Origin: Myxococcales bacterium
GTDB taxonomy: Bacteria > Myxococcota_A > Polyangia > Polyangiales > Polyangiaceae
Direction of reading: 5' to 3'
DNA: 64,000 nucleotides
Assembly: GCA_004193285.1 (NCBI GenBank)
Contig: SECP01000042.1
Coordinates: 21,231-85,230 of the forward strand
The position numbers were made by a program, and so were the translations under genes. Below the pieces are notes generated by a model that was given only the letters and a program-made list of their open reading frames with translations, made no database searches and was not told the origin of the DNA. The number at the start of each line of letters is the position of its first letter. Positions within the stretch are counted from its first letter, which is position 1. Positions 25,656 through 34,896 of this stretch are shown here, in pieces.

Positions 25656-28556
25656 ATGACGCACGACCTTCGCAGCCTCGCCTTCTACCTCGACCCCGAG
25701 CGGGCGCCGGGCATCTCCCGTGAGCTTTCCGGCGTGCCGGGAGCGGAGCTGGGCCTCGTGCTGGGGGCCGCCTATCCGGTGCTGGTACCGCAGCGTCCCG
25801 CCCTCCTCGAGGCCATCGCGAGCCTCTCCCGGGAGGGACTCGCCACGCGGCGCCTACGCCTGGATATTTTGGGCCGACTGAACGAAGCGGTCGCGAACCA
25901 GGGGGACGGCGAGGAGTGGCAGCGCGCCTTGCAGCGCGCGGTATGGCTCGAAAAGGTGCGCATCGCCCTCCGCGAAGCACTACCGCCGCGGCTCGGAGGG
26001 GCCGAGCTACCGGAGACTGCCCGTGAGCTGGCGGAGCTGGCCGACGCGGTGATCGAGGTGGTGATCGGTGAGGCGACCGCCCATGTCGCGGGACGCCGGG
26101 GAGCGCCCCGTCACGCGGATGGCTCGGCCGCGAAGCTGTGCGTGCTGGGCATGGGCAAGCTCGGTGGGCTGGAGCTGAACGCCGGCTCCGACATCGACGT
26201 GGTGTTCGTCTACGACACGGACGACGCGGAGGGCGAGCACACGCCGCACGAGTACTTCACGCGGGTGGTGCGGCGCGCGGTGTCGCACATCGAGGCCACC
26301 GCGCCGGAAGGGATGATCTTCCGCGTCGATTTGCGGCTGCGCCCAGAGGGCTCCCAGGGGGCGCTGGTGAACTCGCTCTCCGCCTTCGAACGCTACTACG
26401 AAACGTGGGGACGACTGTGGGAGCGCGCCGCGATGCTGCGCGCCAGGCCGGTGGCGGGTGACGTGAGCTTGGGCGAGGCGCTGGAGCGCGAGGTGATTTC
26501 GCCCTTCGTTTACCGGCGTGAAGTCGATCCGAACATCGCCGAAGGGCTCACGGATATGGTGCTCCGGTCGCGCGCGGAGCTATCCATGCACCCCGCGCGC
26601 GACTTGAAGCTAGGCCCCGGCGGCATCCGCGAAGCCGAGTTCTTCGTGCAAACGTTGCAGCTCATCTGGGGCGGCCAGGAGCCGAGCCTGCGCGTGCGGG
26701 GCACGCTCAACGCGCTCGAGCGCCTGCGCCTGCGCGGCTTCGTGAGCGACCGCGAGGCGCGCGACATTGCACGGGGGTACGTGCTCTTGCGCCGTGCCGA
26801 GCACGCCATTCAGTGGAGCACCGGCATCCAGACCCACCTTTTGCCGACCGACGACCGGGAGCGGGAGCGCCTCGCGCGCACCCTCGGTTACCCGGACGCC
26901 CCCGCCTTCGAGGCGGAGCTCGGTGCGCTGCGCGACCGCGTCGGCGAAGCGTTCGCGTCGCTCACGCCCGGAACGCGCCGTGACCGGCCGCGGCACGGCA
27001 ACCTCGTCGCGTGGCTCCGCGAAGGAGACGCCTCGGCGCCGGAAGCGCTGGGCCGAGCCGCGCAGCGCCTGTTCGCCAGTACGGAGGTGCCGGACCACCT
27101 GCGCGCGCTCGCGCGGCGCCCGGACGGCCTGCTGGGCGCCATCACGCAAGAACAGCACCCGGACCTCGCCGACAGAGTCTTGGCCGCGCTCTTGGAGTGC
27201 CCCGACCCCGAGCAGGCCGCGCGCTACCTGCGCTCGGTGTTTCAGCGTATTTCGGCCCCCGGAGCCTACGTCACCGCGCTCGCCGACGATCCCCGCGCCT
27301 TGTCGCGGCTGTTCACGGTGCTCGGCTCGAGCGGCTTCGTCGGCGAATCGATCGTCACTCGCCCTGAGCTGCTGGACGTCGTCCTGCTCGGCCAGGGCTC
27401 GGTGAGCGACGTTCATGCCGCCGTCCTGCATCAACTGGAAGACGTGATGCGCCAGCTAGACGGGCTGGAGCCGCTGGAACGCGATGAGGCGATCGTCGGC
27501 GCCGTGCGTCAGGTGAAGAGCCGCATCCTCGTGGAGGTAGCGATCGCGGATCTGGCCGGCTCGATCGGCACGCGCCAGGCGACGCGCACCCTCTCCGCGC
27601 TGGCGGACGAGATCATGAACGCGGTGGTGCGTTACCTACTCGCGGACGCGCGGGGCCTGTGCGTGCTGGCAGTGGGCAAGCTCGGCGGGAGAGAGATCGG
27701 CTACGCGTCGGACCTGGACTTGATGTTCTTGTACGAGCCGAGTGCCGCCCCCAACCCGGACGAAGCGGCGATGTACTTCTCGCGCTACGCCCAGCGCATC
27801 ATCCGCATGCTGTCCGAGCCGCACGCGGGAGGCCCCGGCTACGTCATGGACACTCGCCTCCGGCCGTCCGGGTCCCACGGCCTCCTCGTAGCTTCGATTC
27901 GGGCGTTCGCGAGCTACCACGGACTCACCGAACGAGACGGCGCTGCCTCGCGCCCCTCGGGTTTTGGTGGCGGCGCCGCTTGGGAGAGACAGGCCCTGAT
28001 TCGGGCCCGGTTCTGCGCGGGAGACGCGTCGCTCGGCGCGCGCGTGATGAGCATCGCCACGCTCGCCGCTTACGAAGGTGGTCCCCCCGCCCCCGCCGAG
28101 ATGCACCGGCTCCGCCTGCGCATGGAGCGGGAGCTCGGTCGCGAGCGAGCAACCCGCAAGGAGCTCAAGGTAGGTCGCGGCGGGCTGCTCGACATCGAGT
28201 TTTTGGCGCAGTGGCTGCAGATGAAGCACGGCGGCGACGAAGCGGTGCGTACCCCGGACACGGGGGAGGCTTTGGAGCTCCTCACCCTGCGCGGTTACTT
28301 GCCCCGCCCGGATTACGAAGCGCTGCGGGACGCGTATCGATTCCTACGGCGACTGGAGCAGCGAATTCACGTCCACCGCGGGGACGGCACGAACTGGGTC
28401 GACGCGCACGCGCTCGGCCTCTCCGCAATCGGCCGCCAGATGGGCTTTCAGCGGAGCGCGACCAAGAGCGCCGGCGAGCAGCTGTTCGAGCGCTACCTGG
28501 CGGTGACGGAGACGGTGCGGCAGTGCTACCTGCGACTGCTCGGGCTAGAAGCGTGA
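25656..28556 (+). CDS. glnE: Bifunctional glutamine synthetase adenylyltransferase/deadenylylase
   Basis: 966 residues from the ATG at 25656 (E. coli GlnE has 946); an in-frame TTG 20 codons earlier is less likely. GlnE adds and removes AMP on glutamine synthetase according to nitrogen status relayed by PII. The two nucleotidyltransferase domains are visible: GMGKLGGLELNAGSDIDVVF at about 158 (deadenylylase) and AVGKLGGREIGYASDLDLMF at about 666 (adenylylase), each followed by DLRLRPEGSQG or DTRLRPSGSHG. No glutamine synthetase or PII gene is nearby. Confidence 0.95.
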   Translation: MTHDLRSLAFYLDPERAPGISRELSGVPGAELGLVLGAAYPVLVPQRPALLEAIASLSREGLATRRLRLDILGRLNEAVANQGDGEEWQRALQRAVWLEKVRIALREALPPRLGGAELPETARELAELADAVIEVVIGEATAHVAGRRGAPRHADGSAAKLCVLGMGKLGGLELNAGSDIDVVFVYDTDDAEGEHTPHEYFTRVVRRAVSHIEATAPEGMIFRVDLRLRPEGSQGALVNSLSAFERYYETWGRLWERAAMLRARPVAGDVSLGEALEREVISPFVYRREVDPNIAEGLTDMVLRSRAELSMHPARDLKLGPGGIREAEFFVQTLQLIWGGQEPSLRVRGTLNALERLRLRGFVSDREARDIARGYVLLRRAEHAIQWSTGIQTHLLPTDDRERERLARTLGYPDAPAFEAELGALRDRVGEAFASLTPGTRRDRPRHGNLVAWLREGDASAPEALGRAAQRLFASTEVPDHLRALARRPDGLLGAITQEQHPDLADRVLAALLECPDPEQAARYLRSVFQRISAPGAYVTALADDPRALSRLFTVLGSSGFVGESIVTRPELLDVVLLGQGSVSDVHAAVLHQLEDVMRQLDGLEPLERDEAIVGAVRQVKSRILVEVAIADLAGSIGTRQATRTLSALADEIMNAVVRYLLADARGLCVLAVGKLGGREIGYASDLDLMFLYEPSAAPNPDEAAMYFSRYAQRIIRMLSEPHAGGPGYVMDTRLRPSGSHGLLVASIRAFASYHGLTERDGAASRPSGFGGGAAWERQALIRARFCAGDASLGARVMSIATLAAYEGGPPAPAEMHRLRLRMERELGRERATRKELKVGRGGLLDIEFLAQWLQMKHGGDEAVRTPDTGEALELLTLRGYLPRPDYEALRDAYRFLRRLEQRIHVHRGDGTNWVDAHALGLSAIGRQMGFQRSATKSAGEQLFERYLAVTETVRQCYLRLLGLEA

Positions 28557-28563
28557 GGCGCGT

Positions 28564-30264
28564 TCAACGGGCGGTCGGCACCGCCCGGGGCAGCGCGCCG
28601 GAAGGCTCGTCCTCCGCTTCCGGCTCCTCGTTGTTTTTGGCCGAAGCGTCTCGCTTCACCAGGCCAACCACGACGCGCTTCTTGCTGCCATCGACCGTGA
28701 GCTTCCGAGTCCAGTAGCCGTCGCGCACGATGCGCAGCTTGACCGGGCGGCCGTCTTTGACCTTCACGCTTACGGGCATTTGCCCCAAATCTTTGTCGCC
28801 GAGCAGCACGCGCGCGTCGAGCGGGAACAGCACGAGCGCAACCTCGGTTTCGGGGGCGCCGTCGTCCACCTCGACTGCGGAAGGGAGCGGCGGGGGGAGC
28901 GGCTTGGGCTCGGCTTGCGTCACCTTCGTGATGACGGTCGGCGCGCGGTGCCGCAGCATCCAGAACATGCCGCCCGCCACTCCCAGAAGAAGCAGGAGAA
29001 CGAGCGGGAACGGCACTCCGCCCCCACCCTTGTGCGAAACAGGGGGAGGAGCGGCGCTCGAATCCAGGTCCGGCAGCGTGACGATTTCCTCTCGCGAGGC
29101 CACCGGCGAGGACGGCGGCGCGGGCTCCGCGCGCACGGGCATGCCGGCGGCCAGCCGCGAGAGATCTGCCGCCAGCTCGGCCATGCTCGCGTAGCGCGCA
29201 TCCGGATCTTTGCGCAGGCACTTGTGCACGATCGCCTCTAGCTCTTTCGAGACCTCCGGCGTGCGCAACGAAAGCGCCTCTGGCTCTTCGTTCGAGTGCA
29301 TGGACAGCACCGCGAGCGCGCTCTCGCCTTGAAACGGCGCGAGGCCGCAGGCCATCTCGTACAGCATCACTCCGAGGGCATAGACGTCGGTGCGGCCGTC
29401 GGTGGTCTTACCGGAAGCTTGCTCCGGCGACATGTAGGCGGGGGTGCCGAACACCGCGCCGGCTTGGGTGAGCCGCGCTTGGCTCACGCCGAACTTGGCG
29501 ATGCCAAAGTCCAAGATCTTGACGAAATCCGGGTCCCCTTCGCGCTCGCAGAGGAACACGTTGTCCGGCTTCAAATCTCGGTGAACGATACCGGCGAGGT
29601 GGGCCGCGTTCAGCGCCTCTGCGATCTGGACGCCAATTTTCGTGATGCGCGGCAGCGGCAGCGGCGCCCACCCCTCGATCAGGTCCGCGAGGGGTCGACC
29701 CTCCAGGTACTCCATGACCAGGTAAGCGGTGCCGTCCGGCAGGCGACCGAAGTCGAAGGTCTCGACGATGTGCTGGTTGCCGATGGACGTAGCGGCGGTG
29801 GCCTCGGCGTTGAAGCGCTGCAGCGCCTCCGCGTCGCTCGCCAGGTGCGCCCGCAGCGCCTTCACGGCGACGAGCTTGCCCACCGCGGCGTGACGCGCGC
29901 CGTAGACCACGCCCATCGACCCGATACCGAGCACGTAGTCAATCTGGTAGCGACCATCGAGCAGCTGGCCGGTGAGGTTCTCTTTTTGGCTCAGTGAAGA
30001 CGTCGGCGGCGGCTCCGGCGAATCCGCCTTTTGCAAGGTCTGCAGCTCCCCCTCGAGATCGTCCTCCGTGAGCACGGCGTCGTAGCTGCGCCGCTCTTCG
30101 TCGTCCGCGCCCTCCACGAGCAGCAAGGCGCGGCGCTTGGCCGGCACCGGCGCGCTCGGGGGTAGAGTCTTTTCACTGTCGGCGCGGGGGCGCACGCGCG
30201 TCTCCGTACCGGGCCGCGAAGCCTCCACGTCGTGCACGGGGGAGCTCGGCCTCTCGCCGTTCAT
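28564..30264 (-). CDS. Transmembrane Ser/Thr protein kinase with C-terminal PEGA-like domain
   Basis: 566 residues from the ATG at 30264, which overlaps the hemB stop (ATGA). A polar 100-residue N-terminal region is followed by a Hanks-type kinase domain (about 108-370): LGIGSMGVVYGA, VAVKALRA, HRDLKPDNVF, DFGIAK and GTPAYMSPEQ, all catalytic residues intact. One membrane helix (about 412-432, FPLVLLLLLGVAGGMFWML) leads to an outer Pro-rich linker and a PEGA-like beta domain (about 472-535). The layout suggests sensing outside the membrane with signalling inside; substrates unknown. Confidence 0.92.
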   Translation of the reverse strand: MNGERPSSPVHDVEASRPGTETRVRPRADSEKTLPPSAPVPAKRRALLLVEGADDEERRSYDAVLTEDDLEGELQTLQKADSPEPPPTSSLSQKENLTGQLLDGRYQIDYVLGIGSMGVVYGARHAAVGKLVAVKALRAHLASDAEALQRFNAEATAATSIGNQHIVETFDFGRLPDGTAYLVMEYLEGRPLADLIEGWAPLPLPRITKIGVQIAEALNAAHLAGIVHRDLKPDNVFLCEREGDPDFVKILDFGIAKFGVSQARLTQAGAVFGTPAYMSPEQASGKTTDGRTDVYALGVMLYEMACGLAPFQGESALAVLSMHSNEEPEALSLRTPEVSKELEAIVHKCLRKDPDARYASMAELAADLSRLAAGMPVRAEPAPPSSPVASREEIVTLPDLDSSAAPPPVSHKGGGGVPFPLVLLLLLGVAGGMFWMLRHRAPTVITKVTQAEPKPLPPPLPSAVEVDDGAPETEVALVLFPLDARVLLGDKDLGQMPVSVKVKDGRPVKLRIVRDGYWTRKLTVDGSKKRVVVGLVKRDASAKNNEEPEAEDEPSGALPRAVPTAR

Positions 30265-31238
30265 TTCCGAGCCGCGAGCAGGCGCGCCGCGTCGATGGCG
30301 CCGTACGTGAAGATGATGTCCGCTCCCGCGCGCCTCAAGCACGTCAGGCTCTCCAGCAAGCCGCGCTCGTAGTCCAGCAAGCCGCGCTCGGCCGCGACCT
30401 TGAGCATCGAGTACTCACCGCTCACGTGGTAGACCGCGACCGGCAACGAGGACAGCGACCGCACTTTGGCAACGATGTCCAGGTAGGGGAGCCCCGGCTT
30501 GACCATCAAGATGTCGGCGCCCTCCGCTTCGTCCAGCCGCACCTCGCGCTCGACCTCTCGGTAATTGGCGGGGTCCATCTGATAGGTCTTCTTGTCTCCG
30601 CTCTTGGGCGCGGAGTCGAGTGCCTCGCGGAAGGGACCGTAGAAGCAGGACGCGTACTTCACGCAGTAGCTCAGGATCGAAACCTGGTCGTGCCCGGCGT
30701 CGTCCAACGCCTCGCGGATGGCCCGCACGCGCCCGTCCATCATGTCCGAAGGGGCTACGACGTCCGCCCCCGCCTCGGCGTGCGAGACGGCCATGGCGGC
30801 CAGAATGGGCAGTGTGACGTCGTTGTCGATGCGGCCGTCGATCACCACGCCGTCGTGGCCGTCCGAAGAATACGGGTCCAGCGCGACGTCCGTGCACACC
30901 ACCAGCTCCGGCAGCTCGCGCTTGAGCGCGCGGATGGCCCGCTGCATCAGCCCCTGCGGATTGACGCTCTCGCTGCCGCGCGGGTCCTTCACGTCGTCCG
31001 CCAGCGCGGGAAACAAGTCCACCGCGGGGACGCCGAGGCCGAATGCTTCACGAGCGAGCTCCACTGCCAGATCCACGCTCAGCCGGAACTGGCCCGGCAT
31101 GGACTTGATGGGAGTCCTCTGCCCCTCCCCTTCTTGAAGGAACAGCGGCAGCACGAAGTTACTCGGCGAGAGCACGGTGTCGCGCGACATGGCGCGCATT
31201 CCGGCGCTCTTTCGGTTCCTTCTCGGTCGAGACAACAT
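30261..31238 (-). CDS. hemB: Delta-aminolevulinic acid dehydratase (porphobilinogen synthase)
   Basis: 325 residues from the ATG at 31238, giving the family N-terminus LSRPRRNRKSAGMRAMSRDT; an ATG at 31286 is possible. It condenses two 5-aminolevulinate molecules to porphobilinogen in haem synthesis. The catalytic lysines are in SYCVKYAS and MVKPGLPYLD. The metal segment reads VCTDVALDPYSSDGHDG, with Asp in place of the zinc-binding Cys, which marks the Mg-responsive, zinc-independent type. It is translationally coupled to the downstream kinase gene. Confidence 0.95.
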   Translation of the reverse strand: MLSRPRRNRKSAGMRAMSRDTVLSPSNFVLPLFLQEGEGQRTPIKSMPGQFRLSVDLAVELAREAFGLGVPAVDLFPALADDVKDPRGSESVNPQGLMQRAIRALKRELPELVVCTDVALDPYSSDGHDGVVIDGRIDNDVTLPILAAMAVSHAEAGADVVAPSDMMDGRVRAIREALDDAGHDQVSILSYCVKYASCFYGPFREALDSAPKSGDKKTYQMDPANYREVEREVRLDEAEGADILMVKPGLPYLDIVAKVRSLSSLPVAVYHVSGEYSMLKVAAERGLLDYERGLLESLTCLRRAGADIIFTYGAIDAARLLAARK

Positions 31239-31317
31239 CGGGCCCAAAGGTAGCCTCCGGCTCCCCGCAGCGAAAGGAAATCGCACGGGAAATTCTTGTC
31301 CGAGCGGCTTTTTTCGC

Positions 31318-31866
31318 TCAGCTGCGTCGCGCAGACTCGAAGGACAGATCCAGATTTTCTTCGTCGCACTGCGCCGCGAGCTCGCGACGGAGCTCGGAGA
31401 GCACGACCTCGGACGGAACCTGCAGCTCGGCCTCGAGGACGAACAGGGGGGTACCGCTCTCCGGCACGTAAGAGAGTCGCGACTCGAGTGACGCCACGTT
31501 GATGCCGCGCTTCGCGAGAATGTCGCTCACCAGGAGCACGATGCCCGGACGATCGAAGCCCGAGACCGTGATGCGATACGGCATGAAAGCTTTGCGTTCA
31601 GCGCGTCCAGTACGTTTCGAGATCAGCCGCAGACCCAGCTTCTCCCCGAGCGGGCCTGCCGCGCGCTCCACCGCGCCAGCTTCTGCCTCCGTGCCGGAGA
31701 CCAGTAACAGCAGGGCGAACTCGCCGCCCAGGATCGCCATCCGGCTGTCCTCCAAGTTGGCGCCGGCGCGGTGAATGGCGGACGCGATCTCGCTCACGAG
31801 CCCTGGGCGATCGGGCCCCAAGGCGGTGAGCACCAAATAGGTCTTGTGGTTGGTTTCGGGCGGCAC
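31318..31866 (-). CDS. Tandem ACT-domain protein, GcvR-like
   Basis: 182 residues from a GTG at 31866 (VPPETNHKTY); the frame runs further upstream but there it only shadows the YkgJ gene. Two ACT domains: about 8-80 (LVLTALGPDRPGLVSEIASA) and about 95-175 (ITVSGFDRPGIVLLVSDILA). The pair resembles GcvR, the glycine-cleavage repressor partner, and other amino-acid-sensing ACT proteins. No effector domain is attached. It lies downstream of the YkgJ gene on the same strand, 32 bases apart. Confidence 0.82.
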   Translation of the reverse strand: MPPETNHKTYLVLTALGPDRPGLVSEIASAIHRAGANLEDSRMAILGGEFALLLLVSGTEAEAGAVERAAGPLGEKLGLRLISKRTGRAERKAFMPYRITVSGFDRPGIVLLVSDILAKRGINVASLESRLSYVPESGTPLFVLEAELQVPSEVVLSELRRELAAQCDEENLDLSFESARRS

Positions 31867-31898
31867 GCGCCGAAAGCTATCAGACTTTTCGGCGCGGC

Positions 31899-32465
31899 TC
31901 AGAGCACGCCGAGGAACGTCAAAAAATCTCGCGCGGTTTGGGCGCGCTTGCCCTGGCGCACGCGGCTCGCCTGGGTGCGATTCCACTCCGCGATGCGCTC
32001 GTGATAGCGCGTCGTGGCCCCATCGTGGCGTTCGTGCAACTCCCGCACCGTGTTCCAGTCGTTGCCGCCATCCAGCTCGTAAAGGCAGTCCGTCGCTTGA
32101 ATCAGCTTCAGGCGACGCAGCTTGCCCTGCTCGTTGTAGGTCGGGTCGAACGGAAAGATGCGGCACCCCAGCGGCCGGCTGCCGTAGATGGTGCAGCGGT
32201 CGTCTTTGCCTAGGAAGTGGCAGCCGCCGCGGCCCTGACGCATCACCATCACTCGCTTGCCCTGACGAAGCCGCACGAACGCCTCTGGCTCGTCGTCCAT
32301 CTCGATGGCGTTGCGATCGACCCAGCGCACGAAGGTCTTCGCTTCCACCCCCGTCCGCTGCTCGATGCGTACGACGTCCTGATCGGTGAGCGGCAAGATC
32401 GGGTCCTTGCAGCAGTTCCCGCAGCCCGTGCAACGAAACTTGAGGAAGCGCTCACCAGTTGCCAT
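31899..32465 (-). CDS. YkgJ-family cysteine-cluster protein
   Basis: 188 residues. N-terminal CTGCGNCCK (CxxCxxCC) with later CHFLGKDDRCTIYGSRPLGCRIFPF is the signature of the YkgJ/UPF0153 family, thought to bind zinc or an iron-sulfur cluster. The cysteines are all in place. Function of the family is not established. The ATG at 32465 is clear and no gene overlaps it upstream. Confidence 0.88.
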   Translation of the reverse strand: MATGERFLKFRCTGCGNCCKDPILPLTDQDVVRIEQRTGVEAKTFVRWVDRNAIEMDDEPEAFVRLRQGKRVMVMRQGRGGCHFLGKDDRCTIYGSRPLGCRIFPFDPTYNEQGKLRRLKLIQATDCLYELDGGNDWNTVRELHERHDGATTRYHERIAEWNRTQASRVRQGKRAQTARDFLTFLGVL

Positions 32466-32823
32466 CCGCCTGTGTGCTTAACACGCCGCCGCGGCGCTTC
32501 CGACTCGCAAAGCACTCGCGCCGTTCGCCCAAATTGAGAATCAACGGCGACTCTGTCGTCGAGGGGCAGCGGAGCAACATGGCGGAAACGCCGAGGCGAT
32601 TTTTCCTCACCCGGATGTGTGAGCCGCTCCTTGGAGGTGGGCGGCGCGCTGCGCAGCGTCTGCCGTCGCCAGGTGAGCGCGGGCGGCGCTCAGCCGCTCA
32701 GCCGGCGCGTCCAGGAACTTTCGCCGCAAGATCCGGGCGAAAGGGCAAGCCTCGAGCCGGCGCCGGAAAAGCTTCTGCAAAGGTGGCCCCGGTGTGCAAG
32801 ACTGCGAGGTCGCAAGGCTTCGA
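32466..32823. other. Non-coding gap between YkgJ and YeaH genes
   Basis: The two flanking genes diverge, so both promoters should lie here. Short frames exist but none has family features. I see no clear promoter match or RNA structure. Confidence 0.5.
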
Positions 32824-33936
32824 ATGTCGCTGAAAATTGACCAGGATCATTCGCGCTTCCGCAACATCGTCCGGGGCAAGATTCGCCAGAATCTGCGCCG
32901 CTACATCTCCCAGGGGGAGATGCTGGGGCGCAAAGGTAAAGACCTAGTCTCAATCCCGATTCCGCACATCGAGATTCCGCGCTTCACCTTCGGCGACAAG
33001 CAGCAAGGCGGCGTCGGACAGGGCGCAGGTGACGCCGGCGATCCGGTCGGCGGCGAGTCCGAGGAAGAGGGCGACGGCACCGGTCAGGCCGGCAAGGATG
33101 CGGGCGAGCACGCGCTCGAGGTGGACGTCACGCTCGACGAGCTGGCGGATATCTTGGGCGAAGAGCTCGAGCTCCCTGCCATCGAGAACAAGGGCAAGAG
33201 CCGCATCATCGCGGCCAAGGACCGCTACACCGGCATTCGCCGGGTGGGTCCGGAGTCCCTTCGGCACTTCAAGCGGACGTACAAGGAGGCGCTCCGTCGC
33301 GCCATCGCGGCCGGGAGCTACAACCCGCAAAATCCAATCGTAGTCCCCCAGAAAGAAGACAAGCGCTTCCGCAGCTGGAAAGAGGACCACGAGCCCGTCG
33401 CCAACGCGGTCATCATCTACATGATGGACGTGTCTGGCTCGATGGGCGACGAGCAGAAGGAAATCGTCCGCATCGAGAGCTTCTGGATCGATACCTGGCT
33501 CCGTCGTCAGTACCAAGGTCTGGAGAGCCGCTACATCATTCACGACGCGGTAGCGCGTGAGGTGGATCGCGACACCTTCTTCAAGACGCGGGAGTCGGGC
33601 GGCACCATGATCTCCAGCGCGTACAAGCTGGCCGCTCAGCTCATCGACGAGCACTACCCGTCGGACGAGTGGAACATCTACCCGTTTCACTTTTCGGACG
33701 GCGACAACTGGTCGATGGACGACACGCTCACCTGCGTGGAGCTGCTGAAGCGAGAGATCCTACCCAAGGTGAACCTGTTCGCGTACGGCCAGGTCGAGAG
33801 CCCTTACGGTTCCGGTCAATTCATCAAGGACCTACGCGAGCACTTCGGCGCGGAAGACTCGGTCATCGTCAGCGAGATTCGAGACCGGGACGCCATCGTC
33901 GGCTCGATCAAAGAGTTTCTCGGCAAGGGCAAGTAG
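32824..33936 (+). CDS. yeaH: YeaH-family (DUF444) protein, VWA-like
   Basis: 370 residues from the ATG at 32824 (MSLKIDQDHSRFRNIV). DUF444 features: N-terminal RFRNIVRGKIRQNLRRYIS, an acidic/Gly-rich stretch (about 58-95), then a VWA-like core with IIYMMDVSGSMGDEQKEIV (MIDAS DxSxS) and GGTMISSAYKLAAQLI. In many proteobacteria this gene sits between prkA and spoVR in a stress or starvation operon. Here spoVR follows about 1 kb later with an opposing gene between, and prkA is not in the window. Confidence 0.9.
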   Translation: MSLKIDQDHSRFRNIVRGKIRQNLRRYISQGEMLGRKGKDLVSIPIPHIEIPRFTFGDKQQGGVGQGAGDAGDPVGGESEEEGDGTGQAGKDAGEHALEVDVTLDELADILGEELELPAIENKGKSRIIAAKDRYTGIRRVGPESLRHFKRTYKEALRRAIAAGSYNPQNPIVVPQKEDKRFRSWKEDHEPVANAVIIYMMDVSGSMGDEQKEIVRIESFWIDTWLRRQYQGLESRYIIHDAVAREVDRDTFFKTRESGGTMISSAYKLAAQLIDEHYPSDEWNIYPFHFSDGDNWSMDDTLTCVELLKREILPKVNLFAYGQVESPYGSGQFIKDLREHFGAEDSVIVSEIRDRDAIVGSIKEFLGKGK

Positions 33937-33942
33937 GCCGCG

Positions 33943-34701
33943 CTACCCCGGGCGGCGGCTGCGCGAAACGGGACGCACGGCCCGGAGCCTCGAGCCTGAA
34001 GCGCGGCGTTCTTCCGCTCGAGCGTCGGCGATGTCGAACCAGAAGCGGACGAGCTCCGACTCTGCGAGATCGGCCGGCGTCGGGTCGCGCAGCGCGCCGA
34101 CCTCGAACTTCAGGTTCAACGCGCCGGTACGCCGCGCGATGTCGCGCAGCCTGAGCACGGCCAAGTCTTCTCGTAGCTCCGCCACCTCGCGGTCCAGAAG
34201 GTCCCAAAGCAAGAGCCGGTACGCGTACGCGACGAGTACGACGTCCCCCGCTTGCTCGGCGGCGCGCGCCACTTCCTCGATTGCCTCCTGACTCGGCAAG
34301 ACCTCGGGCGGTTCCGCGTCCGTACCGCCCAGGCGCCCCTGCTCCACCAGCCTGCGCCACAGCGCGGAGCCGGCGTCGCAGTACAGGTGCGGAGGCTTGA
34401 AATACCCGCCGCCTACTCCCGGCTCGGCCCCCGGCGGCTCCACGAAGCAAAACGTGGAGAGCCCACGAAAGTAGTCGGGTGAGCTGGCGAACGACGGGTG
34501 CTCGGAAGGAGCAAGGCAGTACACGTAGCGCGCCGCGAGCAGCTCATCCATCGTGCGAAAGTGAGTGAAGCTCGTATCGAACCTCGCCTCGAGCTCGAAT
34601 AGATTGAAGTACAGCGAGCGGAGGCGCTGCCGCGACAGCCCGCTCTGCGCCAGGCGCTTGACCGCCATCTCCACGAAATCCTCGAATTCATGCATCGACA
34701 T
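33943..34701 (-). CDS. Hypothetical protein between YeaH and SpoVR genes
   Basis: 252 residues from the ATG at 34701 (MSMHEFEDFVEM); an ATG at 34770 would add 23. It is mostly helical, with conserved-looking stretches SLYFNLFELEARFDTSFTHF and YFKPPHLYCDAGSALWRRL and a basic C-terminal tail. No family recognised. It is on the strand opposite to its neighbours and ends six bases from the YeaH stop. Confidence 0.6.
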   Translation of the reverse strand: MSMHEFEDFVEMAVKRLAQSGLSRQRLRSLYFNLFELEARFDTSFTHFRTMDELLAARYVYCLAPSEHPSFASSPDYFRGLSTFCFVEPPGAEPGVGGGYFKPPHLYCDAGSALWRRLVEQGRLGGTDAEPPEVLPSQEAIEEVARAAEQAGDVVLVAYAYRLLLWDLLDREVAELREDLAVLRLRDIARRTGALNLKFEVGALRDPTPADLAESELVRFWFDIADARAEERRASGSRLRAVRPVSRSRRPG

Positions 34702-34896
34702 GCGACTCTCCCCGGTCTCGGAGCCGGCAACTCCCGCGCCAGCACTGCTCCTACGCTCCCAGTACGACAACCATTCCCTCGCTCACCTTGGCTCGCGCTC
34801 GCCCCACCGAGAGCGCGGTCGGAGCGCCATTTCCGCGACTTACCGGGCCGTAATAAGCCGCGCCGGGGGCCCCCAGGTATGTAAAGATTGAGGCAG

